Source: Azolla pinnata (Eukaryota > Streptophyta > Polypodiopsida > Salviniales > Salviniaceae). Taken from it: a DNA stretch of 64,000 bases. The notes beneath the pieces are model-generated. The model was not told where the DNA came from and searched no databases. It saw only the letters and a list, made by a program, of their open reading frames with translations. Both the position numbers and the translations under genes were made by a program. Where the stretch lies: the NCBI GenBank assembly GCA_037176905.1, contig JBBBWG010002670.1:18604-82603 (forward strand), given 5' to 3'. Position 1 is the first letter of the stretch, and the number at the start of each line of letters is the position of its first letter. Positions 24,221 through 36,198 of this stretch are shown here, piece after piece.

Positions 24221-26416
24221 TCATGGCCTCCTTTTTCCATGTCTCAGAAGAGAGTCCGCAATGTCATGATGCATGAGGAAAACTGCATCTGTATTGTGAG
24301 CTTTTGCAACGAGCATCTCCAATTTAGGGCAAACAGTGTACAATTTCTCCGACAGCTCTTCGGTAAACCTCCGAACCGAGGCCCTGATTCTTCGAGCCCC
24401 CGAGTTCCTAAACCCTAAACCCATGTCAGTGGATTAAAACTCTCGATCGATTCGTTAAAACTCTCGATCAATTCATCGTCGAAAGATTGTGTCGCTTGTG
24501 TGGAATTAGCTCGGGTTGAGTTACCTCTTTCCAAGGGAATTGCGACATTCTGGAGCCCGAGCAGTTGAGATGCTTGCGTCAAAGATAGATGAGCATTCCC
24601 GAAGAGAGAAAGCTAAAGACCCATACATATACATTGCCCAATGGGATCTTGTATAATAGCTACCAGTTGTCTTCTTCATAAGTCAAAGATTGTAATATTT
24701 TCGACAAGGGACCGAGAATATATTCTCATCTAATATCCTTTTCAGTTACAAAAGAGAGAATATGTTATTCTTTTTCTTCAGTTTATCTGCTAGATAAGTG
24801 TGATAACCCACACTCATCTCGACTTGTTCACACTCGTAAGTGCTCCGAGTTGTATTATCTTTACGCTATGCCTGGATAACAAAAGAAATATGGGTAATCC
24901 AAGGGAAATATCACTTCTTGCATTTCTGTCCTGAATAGAAGCATTGTTTTGGAGAGATAGATCAAAGAGGAACAAATGGCCTCATTATCATGCTCAAGGG
25001 TCTTAAATATGATTGGCGGGATGGAAAATTTAATCGTAGCATTCATGGAATTTTGGTAATGCGTGTTAATCAATGTCCAAAAGAATTGTATGGACGAACA
25101 CATCAATCGAGAGAGAATATGATTGAATGAATAAATGTTATAAAGACGGGTTTCGAATCCAGGACCTTATCTATAGAGTCAATTAGTTTAGTTGATCGAT
25201 CAAATATAAATGAAAATACTCAAGGTAAACAATGTCAGTTACGAAATCGATACTCAATTTTGTTTATCTTTTACTTCTAGATTATCTCTTCTACCCTTGC
25301 CTAGCTCTGTTATGCTCTTTTGTACCTATCCCTAACAATAGCTCCAACAGTGTGATATGTCGAGACCAAACAAGCATGTCACCTTCTAGGTACAAGAAGC
25401 CAAGTTACACTTTGTAGTCCTATACTCCTCTATGCAAATGTGATGCATGCATGTTTAAGTTAAGGCCACCCTCCTCAATGGAGAGATAGGTATAACACTT
25501 GTTCCATTTATTTCGTTATCTCGTAACAAAGCATTGAGTTGGATGCCGATTAGCTTGACAAGACACCCAATTCAACTAAACCTGTTACTTTGAGGTATTC
25601 GTCTGTCAACATCCCATCTAGTCTTTTTCTTTCATCTGATTCTGTGGCATCTCGCATAAGATTGTGCGAAGAAACCCGTCCATGATCGATCGACTGAGGC
25701 GTGACACAGTCGACCACTAGCAAACGCGAGCATCGTTGCCCCTACTACGCAACGTGCAAAACTCGTCGAAGAACTTTTTAAAAAGGATCGCTCGCCTACA
25801 GCAGTAAAACCCAACGGCAAGTCGATGTACGAGAACGTGACCTGCACCCCATCCATCAGAAGCGCAACAAAAGCGAGCAAGCGTTTGATTAACCAAATCG
25901 ATCGGCTCCAAAACGTTCATCGGCAATCGAGACACCAAAACCCGGGCGAAAGCGATCAAATCAACGTCGACGACGAGCCTAAGAATTCAAGCTCCGATCG
26001 GCTCCAAAACGTTCATCGGCAATCGAGAGACCAAAACCCAGCAAAAGCGATCAAATCAACGTCGACGACGAGCCTAAGAATTCAAGCTCCTCATCAATCA
26101 AATCATCAACGAGATTTAGGAGCAGATTGAGCTCACAATCAGAGCTTGCAGTCCAAAACACAGATAGATAAGAGGGGTATTTTGGGGAATTTTCCAAAAC
26201 CCGAGGGCATAGAACTGTGGTTTTTCTACTGAACAAAACAAATTAGAAGAAGACGCAGAAGAAGAAAGAGAAGAAGAAGAAGAAGAAGAAGAAGAAGAAG
26301 AAGGAAGCTCCGCTCTGCTCAGACGACGCGGCGCGGCGCGGCGCAGGGACCTGCTCTTCCATCTATGTTGCAGGCCTTCTGAGCGTCGACGCAGGGAGGG
26401 AAAGCCCGATTCGGCC
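24221..26416. other. Spacer upstream of the capping enzyme gene
   Basis: AT-rich spacer with no supportable gene. A 67-residue frame on the minus strand (24221-24424) has no recognisable domain. The last 160 bp before the ATG hold a GAA tract (26260-26302) and a GC-rich leader, the likely 5' UTR of the capping enzyme. Confidence 0.5.
25900..26091. repeat. Two-copy 96 bp tandem repeat
   Basis: 'gatcggctccaaaacgttca' starts at 25900 and again at 25996. The unit runs through 'aaagcgatcaaatcaacg' and ends 'cctaagaattcaagctcc'. The copies differ only by a few substitutions and a short indel, so the duplication is recent. Confidence 0.9.
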
Positions 26417-29400
26417 ATGGATTTGAACGAGCTCCCCACCGAGGAGCGGGAGGACCCTCGCTTCGAGTCTGCTGTGGAGATTATGCGCAGAGTATGCACA
26501 CGTACACCTGCCCTGCATGCTTGCATACGTACATGCGTACCGAACATGCATAACGAACGTGCGTACCTTGCATATCCATCCATCCGTCTACCTGTCCATA
26601 TGCGGACAGATACATCTCTCGTTCGTACTTGTGTAGCTGTCCATATCTCCGCGCCTATGTGCTCGGCATGTTCAGATCAGAAGAAGTTATGGATTTGGTT
26701 CAATTGAAACATGAAATCCCACTCCCCGTTCCAAAAAGAAAAGAGAGATGAGAATTGGGTACTTGATTGTTTGCATTTTTTGTACGCTAAATTTTCCTAC
26801 CCCCTTCTTCTTTCCTTTCTTTGAAATACTTTTGAAAGGAGAGAGAGGAGAGGAGGCAGCGCATGGAGAAGAAGAGGATGGCGGAGTCTCCTGCTACACC
26901 TGCCCAGGATTACAAGAGAGAAGTTGATCGAGTTCGGAAATATAAGACCTCGGTTCCGGTCCTTCCTGAGGGTATGCGTACCACAAGTTTTAATTTTTGC
27001 TTCTGATATTTTTTTCATCTCCTCCATGCTGATTTTTCTTAGTGTCATTGAGAACCTGATAGTGATTTTCAATTTACCATGGAAGTATATCTTGATTTTT
27101 CTTGCTGTTCTTTCTATGGCGTGGTTTGTAGAATTTCTTTTGATGCTCTTCAATTTTAGAACAAATATGCATTTTTGACATTGGCCACGTCCCAAGGGGA
27201 GTTCTTTTTTAGCTTTCTGACAAATTAACCAGTCAAGCCATATTTATTTTCTTTAAAGTCAATAGTTTTTGTGGTTTCCTTGATACCTTATGGAAGGAGG
27301 ATCTGGTTTTTTTCTTATACAAGGGATTCTTTTCTTGTCAATCTATTGTAGCTGCCAAAAAGTGGTTTCACTTCTCATCTTATGCAATGGGGAACTGGTT
27401 TTGGGTTTGAAGTTATCCAATAAATAACCTTACATCAGTAATCAGCGACACTTTCTTACTGCATCAGTTGAAATTTAGAAACTTTTGACCTCCCAAGATT
27501 CCATATATATAGTTTCTCCACAATGACGAGATATGTGAAATGTTGCTCCTGGACTGACAAGGTATGAGCTCGAGATACCAGAAGAATAGTCAAGACGATA
27601 AATTTGTTTTTGGTGTATAAGGGTATGAGGAGGGTCAGGCATTCAATTTTAATAATTCTCTTCAGAATATTAAGTATTCTTTATAATCCTCTGATATTCA
27701 TAGGATGGGTAGAGTGCCCCAAAATTGGAAAGCTGATTGCTGGCCTTTTACCTTCGAAAGTTCCACTGGGGGCTCGTTTTAATGAAGTTGTCGAGGCAGG
27801 AAAGAGATATTCACCACAACATGTGGGTCGGCTGGCACGTGCTGTGGGTAGAGAGGTTGCTACTTCTTCGTTAGTGCAGCATAGCATCGGTTTTGAATTT
27901 ACTTTTATAAATATTAACCTTATTTTTGTAGGTGGGAATGGTGGTAGACCTTACAAACACTACACGATATTACACTCCCGCTGAATGGAAAGATCAAGGC
28001 TATAAATATTTGAAGGTTCGTAAAATCTAAAGTCAATGATTAAGTTCCTGAAATCCTACACATCTATCTGAAATGAGTTAATCTTTCTTTCAGATACCAT
28101 GTAGAGGCCGCAATGAGGTTCCAGAAAATGATAGAGTCAATGAATTTGTCTATGAAGTAGGTTATGTGAATGTTTCTCATCTATTTCTCCAAGTGTTGCT
28201 ATAACATTGTTGTGTAACTTATATTATTCGACTGGAACAGGTAATGCATTTCCTCAGTACACAGAGAACAAGCCCAAAGCCTAAGTGTATTTTAGTGCAC
28301 TGCACGCATGGCTTCAATCGAACAGGCTACATGATTGTAAACTATCTGAAGAGGACTCAACAGGGCCTCACTGTTGAACAGGTAACCAATATGGAAATAC
28401 GTGCATTACCAGTTAACCACTCTTCACATGTAGCGTTACTTTCTTCAATTCCAAGTTTCCAAAGTTTCCGATTTTGCTCTATTTTGGAACTAAAATCTTC
28501 TCTATTAAGAAATTGACTGTATATTTACAGTTTTTAGTAGCTCACTGTCAAATGAGATATAAGTCTGTCATATTCTTTTGGTTTCTTAGGGTAACTTGGT
28601 TTCCAGAGATATTCATATATTGCCCTACACTTTTCTTTCACATGCTGTTATGCCAAATTTTAAAATCTAAAGGTATTGTGTTTTTATTGCAAAAAATATA
28701 TCAGGCCGAGTTATGATACATAACATGGGAAGGCCAGAATGGCCATTAATATGAAATACCACGCTTGCTGAAAGGTTGCGCTATGCCATTTTTATCATTT
28801 TTCACAGTAAGTTGATGACTGTGGATCAGTTTATCTAATTCAGCTGTATGTGACGGAAGATTGTGAAAATATATGTTACCAACTTCGAGGAACCATTGAA
28901 AATGTATGCAAATACAGCGATAGAAGACTTCACTGTCAGAAGATTTGTCTGGGCACCATAGTTAAGCTGTTACTCCAAGCATTTCTTTTATTCAACTATG
29001 CTGGATTTTCTATATCCTTGAGCAAGAGGATTAACCATTGGCATGCACATATAGAGCACCGAATATAAATAACAGTGGGAGCTTTATTGCCCGAAGTGCA
29101 TAGTGTCGACAGTTTTACTCATATTCACCACCTTTTCTACTCACTATCTATCACTACCAACCAAAACTGTTGAGGAAGAAACAAACTAGCAACGATGTTT
29201 ACTTGCTGGTTAACCAGAAAGTAAACACCAGCAGTTCGCAGCAGCAAGGTTAATGTGACAATCTATTTTACAGGCTATTGAGCAATTTGCAGCAGCAAGG
29301 CCACCTGGGATATATAAGCAACATTATATTGAGTCACTTTTCACTTTCTACAATGAGAGAAGGCCTGAATCAGTTATGGCGCCGTCTACCCCTGAATGGA

Positions 29401-32400
29401 AGCGTGTTGATTTGAATGGTGATGCCAATGCTGAAGATGATGATGGTGAAAATGATGGAGAAATTATGGCTGCCCTTCAGGTGAAGTGTGCAACAATTCA
29501 TCAAATTGTGCATGTGAAAGGGATATCTAAACCTGTATATCTAGGTCACTTTATATTCTAGAAGTCCAGGTTTCTATGAATCAATAGTCATGGTTAACAA
29601 TGTGGTTTTAATTGCGCATGGCTGTTATAAAAGGGGTCATATTTGTATAGGTATCACTGAATTTCACCAAGCATGTACATGTCAAACACTTGGGTTTATC
29701 TGTAATGAAATCTTGGTTTTCATTTGTAGACTGTGAATGGGGAAACTATGACAAATGATGATGTACTCGGAGATGCCATTCCAGACATGCAGCAACTTGA
29801 GATGCAGAAGATGTGTTTTTATGGTTTACATATCAATCCGGTATGGGTAAAAGTGAACTATTGTTTGAATGATAAAAATTTCCTGACTTTGAAATTGAAA
29901 TGGTGTAGCTGCTCAAATCATAATATGTTAGTCAGTAGACGCAATCAATAGGATTGTCTAAAATACAGCTTAAAGATTTATTTCATGTTCCTGGCGAGCA
30001 TACTGATTTGTCTAACTTACATACTTTGTTTGTAGCATATATTTGTAGAATCTATGTGCTTGATTCCTGCAGCCGACACCATTGCTTGCTTTTTACTTAT
30101 GGGTGTTTTAGGTTCAGTCTGGGATACTTTCTAACTCTAATTTACTCAGTGTCATGGTGTCTCGCATTGGTGGAGGATTTGTAGAACTCTGTTTTGCCAT
30201 TTTTCTTTAGATAGACGCATAAGAATCAATGAATATTCTTTCAATTGTTGACACTGGCTTTGTATATCATATGCTTTATGCTTCCTTAAAATTAGGCTAT
30301 GTGGAAAATTTGTATAATTTTGTACAAATTACATACGCACATGCTATTTTATATAAAAAAGGAGGCATCATACTGAGTGGGTCAAACTTATCTTTGGGTC
30401 CATTTTCTTTATTAAATTGTTATTTTTACCTTTGACTTGAATGGGGTTGCATGTTACATAAATCAAGATGAGGTCACACTTGTTTTATTGACAATTTAAC
30501 AGATCGTTAGAGTCTTTCTGGGGACGCTTTGATATAAATATCGTATCTCGTACTTTTCTGAGTAGTTGAAGCTGTATCAGTTTCTATGATTCTTTTCTTT
30601 AGGCTTTTAATTTGATATTCGTATCATGGATAAGATAATGGTTGCAGTTCTGGTTTGATAGTTCATCTTGGTCTTTTGCAGATGTTAAAGTACTCTTTCT
30701 AATTAGCATTTTAGGCAGGTCAAGCTCAATTCAAACCTTTTATGTGGATTCTATTTAATTGATGCTGGAACATAATGTTATCATTTTTATGACGTAGGCA
30801 GCCTCCAAGCCATGGATCCTATCAGTTTCCTGGATCACAGCCTGTATCTCTTAGCAGGTATTAAACATATTTCACACCGTAATGTGAATGTGATTAAGAA
30901 TGTTGAGTGATTCTCATTATCCTGAATGCTGCTCCTGGTCTGCTTGATCACTTGTGTTTCCTTCCTGGTGGTTTTACAGTATAAATCTTCAATTGCTGAG
31001 GCAAAGATACTACTATGCCACATGGAAAGCAGATGGTACACGCTACATGATGTTCATTACTCGTGAAGGTTGCTACCTTATAGATAGAAAGTTCCATTTT
31101 CGGAGGGTTCAAATGCGATTTCCGATTAAGGTATATACATGCTAATCATTATAATTCATATTTCTTATATTATATTGTTCTGCACCTAATTGAATCCGTT
31201 ATTTTATATGCATATGCTGTTCCAAAAGAATAATCTTTCCGAGACACACCATATGACACTATTGGATGGTGAGATGGTCATTGATGTGGTTCCTGAAACG
31301 CAACAGAGAACAAGAAGATATCTTATATATGACATTATGATGCTGAATCAAGAATCTCTCGTGCAGGTATATGTTATTCTCTGTACACCATCATTGTATT
31401 CTGGTATATGCATGTAGATTTTTAGAGACTCAAGTCTACTTGTGTTCGGTTCTGTAGTTTGAGTTCGCCTAATTGCTGTCTAATTGTTCTTATTCATGCA
31501 TAACCTGATATATAAGCTTGGATTTGACAACCTTACTGTCACTGCATGTAGAAACTGGCCATGGAAGTGGTCAGCAATTGGTGTATGTTTCCAAGAATGT
31601 CTGTTGTATAGTGTTGTGAAAACAAAGTGATAACACAACTCAATTGGCCTGTCTTGCAAAATATATATTCTGCACATCTTCTCAAAACAGCTGTATATGC
31701 GCGTTATGTCTCCCTTCCTTAAAACTGTTCCAGATTTTATATCATCACCAGGAAAAATTTAGACAAGTCTGCGATAGGGCTGTTACTGAACATTAGAATT
31801 TGGAAAGTGGAGATATGAACATCCAATTTTATCCCTTGTAATTGTATGATAAGTTACGAGCGAAAGTTGAAACTGCCATTGAAACTCGTGTTGTCAAAAA
31901 ATGGACTGTATATTTCCATTTTGAAAGAAAGTGACCGCATAAATCTATTGGTTCTTGGACTTCATGTTTATTGATATCTTATTGTTGATAATCAGCACCC
32001 TTTCCATGAAAGATGGAAAAGGATAAAAACAGATGTTGTCGACCCGCGTGTTCAAGATGTATGCACCAATTCTTGGTACTGTTATGACATGGAACCTTTT
32101 AAGGTTAGCTTTCGGCATGCTTTTCTTTTATCTAGCATGATCAGTGTGTGCATATCACATGTGTGAGCGTCTTATGCCAGGTTAGAAGAAAAGACTTTTG
32201 GATGCTGCCCACTACTGAAAAGCTTCTTCACAAATTTATAAAAACATTATCACACGAAGCCGATGGTCTTATTTTTCAGGTAATCTGAGTATGTTTTCTA
32301 GATCCGGTCTCTACATAAAAAGATAAGAAATCAAAGAGTTGATAATATGGTTCAGAAGTATTTTGTAAATTCAGAACTGGGAAGCATATTTGGATTTGCT

Positions 32401-33672
32401 TGCACTCTGCTGTACAAAGTTGATTTGCTAGAGACTGAAACCACATAAGGAGAAAAAGAAATTAAAGAGCTCATAATATAATACAGGAGTGTTTGAACCG
32501 GAAGCATTTGTGCATTTGATAACATTGCACAATACAAAGGTGATGATTTTGTTACATCCAAGATTTGTGAACGTTATCTTTATTCTGAGTATGTGCTTCC
32601 TAGGTGGCGACTGTTTGCAAGACTTTTTATGTTACCTTTAGGTTATTCTCCTTCAAAATTTATTAGTAACAACATCTATTAGTGCCGCCCTTCATGCAAC
32701 AAGAGTATCACCCACATACGAGAAAAACATAAAAGGACAGGACACATAACATGACTTTGGCTGAGGTTCAGCTAATGACATATAATGAATCAATAGGAAC
32801 CAGCGAGTGTAATAACCTAGCTGTTATGACAGGGCTGGGATGATCCATACCTTGCCCGTACAAATGAATCACTTCTGAAATGGAAGTATGCCCATATGAA
32901 CTCTGTGGACTTCAAATTCCAGGTATGTCTCTTATTCTATCGATTTTTGATGTTAAAGCTTGCCCACAAGAACGGAATAATGTCATTTTGTGCACATTGT
33001 TTTTCGTAGGTTTCACCTGATGGGACCTCTCAGCTGTTCCTTATTGACCGGAATAAGCAGTGGCCTTTAGAAGGGGCATCGGTGGTTTTTCCAAGTAAAT
33101 ATTCTCTTGAATCCTGAAGTTTCCTGCATTGACCCAAATGTTAATTTGGATTACTAGACATAAAATTGCTCAAATAGCAGCAGATGTAATGGCATTTGGG
33201 AAAAGGGAAATCTTAGGGTCATGTGGGAATATAAAAGGAGTGTTAAGGGCTATTTCATATGGATTGTTTCTTTCTCTGATGGATAATATCAACTTGAGAT
33301 TTGAGAAGATCACAAACTTCTTTGCTCTATCAGATGGGGAAGATCCCAACGATTATTCAGGAAAGATAATCGAATGCTGCTGGCTCCCTGAAGAAAAGAA
33401 GTGGGAGTACATGCGGGTTCGAACCGATAAGGAGACCCCAAACGCTGTCAGAACCTACCGGAAGGTCAGTTGTGACGAATGCTAAATCTTGAGACTAATA
33501 ATGGTTTGAACGCCAATGATGATACTTATTAGATGTGTAGGTGATGGAGAGCATTAATGACAACATTACAGAGGAGATTTTGCTCAATGAGATAAATGAG
33601 ATATTGACTCTTCCGATGTACAAGGAGAGGATTCTTCAAGAGCAACGGAAGATGGGGCAAAGGAAGGAATGA
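26417..33672 (+). CDS. Bifunctional mRNA capping enzyme (RNA 5'-triphosphatase + guanylyltransferase)
   Basis: It removes the gamma-phosphate from nascent Pol II transcripts and adds GMP to form the GpppN cap in the nucleus. Seventeen exons give 651 residues: 26417-26491, 26839-26971, 27704-27855, 27932-28015, 28094-28156, 28241-28381, 29274-29480, 29730-29840, 30802-30857, 30980-31130, 31229-31366, 31996-32103, 32181-32279, 32833-32922, 33010-33094, 33334-33464, 33541-33672. All phases agree. The triphosphatase half has the Cys-phosphatase loop HCTHGFNRTGY with Cys190. The guanylyltransferase half has motif I KADGTR with Lys357 (the GMP acceptor), motif III LLDGEMVID, motif IV ADGLIFQ and motif V LLKWKY. 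An acidic linker with DANAEDDDGENDGE separates the halves. Length matches the plant family. Exon 2 start and exon 11 acceptor are the least certain edges. Confidence 0.95.
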
Positions 33673-34617
33673 GGAGTATATACAGCTGTGGGGTTGTGGC
33701 CTCCGAAAAAGTGGGGAAGTTCCAAACAAACAGCCGTTGGGTCAACCTCTCAGAGGTTGTACATGTACATGTGTTAAAAGAGCTCTTTACTGTGATGAAT
33801 GGGCTTGTAAGCACCAGAAATGCACATGCTCTGTTTCGAGGTTGTGCTCTGTCATATCGGTTATACATGCTCGCATTCCATGAAAAGCTGAGAAAAGGAT
33901 ATGGCGCATGGTGGGCTGAATGTGTGTAATCTCACTCTATAGTGAACCACAGCACTATGACTGCACACAACAGAATTCTTTGTTTGGCTAAAAAGGTGTA
34001 GCATAGAGGCATATGGAAGTCTCCTTTTTCCTTTGCTATGAATTCTGGTATAGAGTTTTCTCCCCCGAGGCAAAAGCTCGTATTGGTGCATACACTGTTC
34101 CTACTACATACTAACATGCATGGGTGCATGCATGCCATCTATCACAGGGGTTCTCAAATGATCTGCTCGTGTGTATATATACATATTCATTGATATTTGA
34201 CATGAACTCATCACCGATGGCCAAGAGGAGGTTCTATGCAATCTGTCTATAAATGGTGTATCTTTTGTATTATCCAGTATGCAAAGTTGCAGCTTGTTTA
34301 ATGCTGTACTCCCTAGATATTTGATTTTATATTGACAACTTGGCTGCACTGTGGCTGCGGTTGAGTGGAGAGTTTTCTTTTCTCCCCCAGTAACATTGGA
34401 TTCATGATTTTGCTTCCATGGAAATGTGTGTTGGGTTTTGTTCACCTTATCATTTGCTTTGTTTCCTTTGTCAAGATGCCTCGGATTATTTGGAAACTTT
34501 TCTGTTTATATGTCACCATTTCCCATGCTCTTAAACATCAAACTGCGATGCAGTTTCAGTGTAGGGGTTTTAGGAACCTGCGACGGAGAAGGAAACCCTG
34601 AATAAACCGTTTGCGTT
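33673..34617. other. 3' flank of the capping enzyme gene
   Basis: Probable 3' UTR and terminator region; 'aataaa' occurs at ~34600. No other coding frame is credible. The sequence leads directly into the minisatellite at 34619. Confidence 0.5.
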
Positions 34618-34618
34618 T

Positions 34619-35345
34619 CAGAAACTGAGAGAGCCATGGTTTATGTGAGCTGGTATCTCAATCTATGCAGACAATGAGTATTTCTAGTGATTTAGCTTCT
34701 CAGAAACTGAGACAACCATGGTTTATGTGAGCTGGTATCTCAATCTATGCAGACAAAGAGTATTTCTAGTGATTTAGCTTCTCAGAAACTGAGACAACCA
34801 TGGTTTATTTAAGCTGAATATCTCAATCAATCTATGCAGACACAGTATTTCTAGCGATTTAGCTTCTCAGAAACTGAGAGAACCATGGTTTATTTAAGCT
34901 GGTATCTCAATCAATCTATGCTAGTGATTTTGCTTTTCAGAAACTGAGAGAACCATGGTTTATTTAAGCTGGTATCTCAGTCAATCTATGCAGACAAGAG
35001 TATTTCTAGTGATTTTGCTTTTCAGAAACTGAGAGAACCATGGTTTATGTAAGCTGGTATCTCAATCAATCTATGCAGACAAGAGTATTTCTAGTGATTT
35101 TGCTCATCAGAAACTGAGAGAACCATGGTTTATTTAAGCTGATATCTCCATCAATCTATGCAGACACAGTATTTCTAGTGATTTGCTTCTCAGAAACGGA
35201 GGGAACCATGGTTTGGTATCGCAATCTATGCAAAGTGTTTCTAGTGATTTTGCTTCTCAGAAACTGATGGTTGATTTAAGCTGGCATCTCAATCTATATG
35301 CACAGTATTTCTAGTCGTTTTGCTTCTCAGAAACTGAGAGAATCA
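34619..35345. repeat. Ten-copy ~67-85 bp minisatellite
   Basis: 'cagaaactgag' variants start at 34619, 34701, 34783, 34868, 34938, 35023, 35108, 35191, 35258 and 35328. The unit continues 'agaaccatggtttat', 'aagctggtatctcaatc', 'ctatgcagacaagagtattt' and 'ctagtgattttgcttct'. Copies of ~82-85 bp and shortened ones of 67-70 bp alternate. The array lies between the capping enzyme 3' end and the P450 gene. Confidence 0.92.
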
Positions 35346-36059
35346 TGGTATAAGCTGGTGTCTCGATCGATGCAGGGGGAATTTCTAGTTCTTCCCCCCC
35401 TGGGATTTTGCTTTTCTAGTTCGAAGTTTTTGCAACCAGCAGGTTTGGGATTGTCTTGTCTGAGCAGCATGAGATTGTGAGCCACACGAGATTTGATTGA
35501 TGTATATACCTACTTGCTTCGCACATGCTGTGCAACTGGTTGTCTGCAGACAGATGAAGGAGAGCTTGAGTTTTCTGGCTATGGAGAGATAAAATCCATG
35601 CCTGTAACGGAGCAGTCTGTGTCTGTCTATGTCTTTCAGATGTGCATTCAATGGAGGGGGGAAAAGGCAAAGGACCGATTTCTTTCTGTCTCTGATTCGC
35701 ATGATTTTGTTGATGCTTGCAGAAGCATGCCTCCCCTGCATTCTTTCACTACCATGGCTTTGCATGCTGCAAATCTCGCTTTCTTTTTTCTTTGCAGCTG
35801 CCATGGCCTGATTACACCCTGTGGTGGGATCCATCATCAGAGCTTCTCTTCCATTTTGCTGGGGAAAGACAAAGGAGCAACTTGTCGATGGAGGAGCTGC
35901 TGCAGCAGGTAGGCTAGCTCCTTCTTCTTTAATTCCATGGTCATCATCAAAGAACGGCATGGCGATCACAAGCTCCGTGTGCCCCATATCTGTAGATCGG
36001 TTGTAGCATTGTAGCAGGTCCGTTTCTAGAGCAAGGCATTGATTGTAGCCCCTTCTCTG

Positions 36060-36096
<37 letters not shown>

Positions 36097-36198
36097 TTCT
36101 TCTTCTTCTTCTTCATCTTCATCATCTTCTTCTTCTATCGTCATATACAGGTGCCTTGAGAGTGGTTGATTTGGAGGTTTGGAAGCAGCCCTTGAATC
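35346..36198. promoter_or_regulatory. Upstream region of the P450 gene with (ATC)n/(TTC)n
   Basis: About 850 bp before the P450 start. It contains an (ATC)n run at 36060-36094 followed by (TTC)n to ~36135, probably in the leader. Histidine- or aspartate-rich frames here are translations of these repeats. No TATA element was confidently assigned. Confidence 0.4.

Noticed and set aside
24221-24424. 67-residue frame at the edge of the 310 bp repeat
   Set aside because: No recognisable domain; its start lies in a CCCTAAA-like string and there is no splice partner.
25140-25170. 'gggtttcgaatccaggacc' resembling a tRNA/SINE B box
   Set aside because: No A box, no foldable tRNA around it and no poly-A or target-site duplication; too weak to call.
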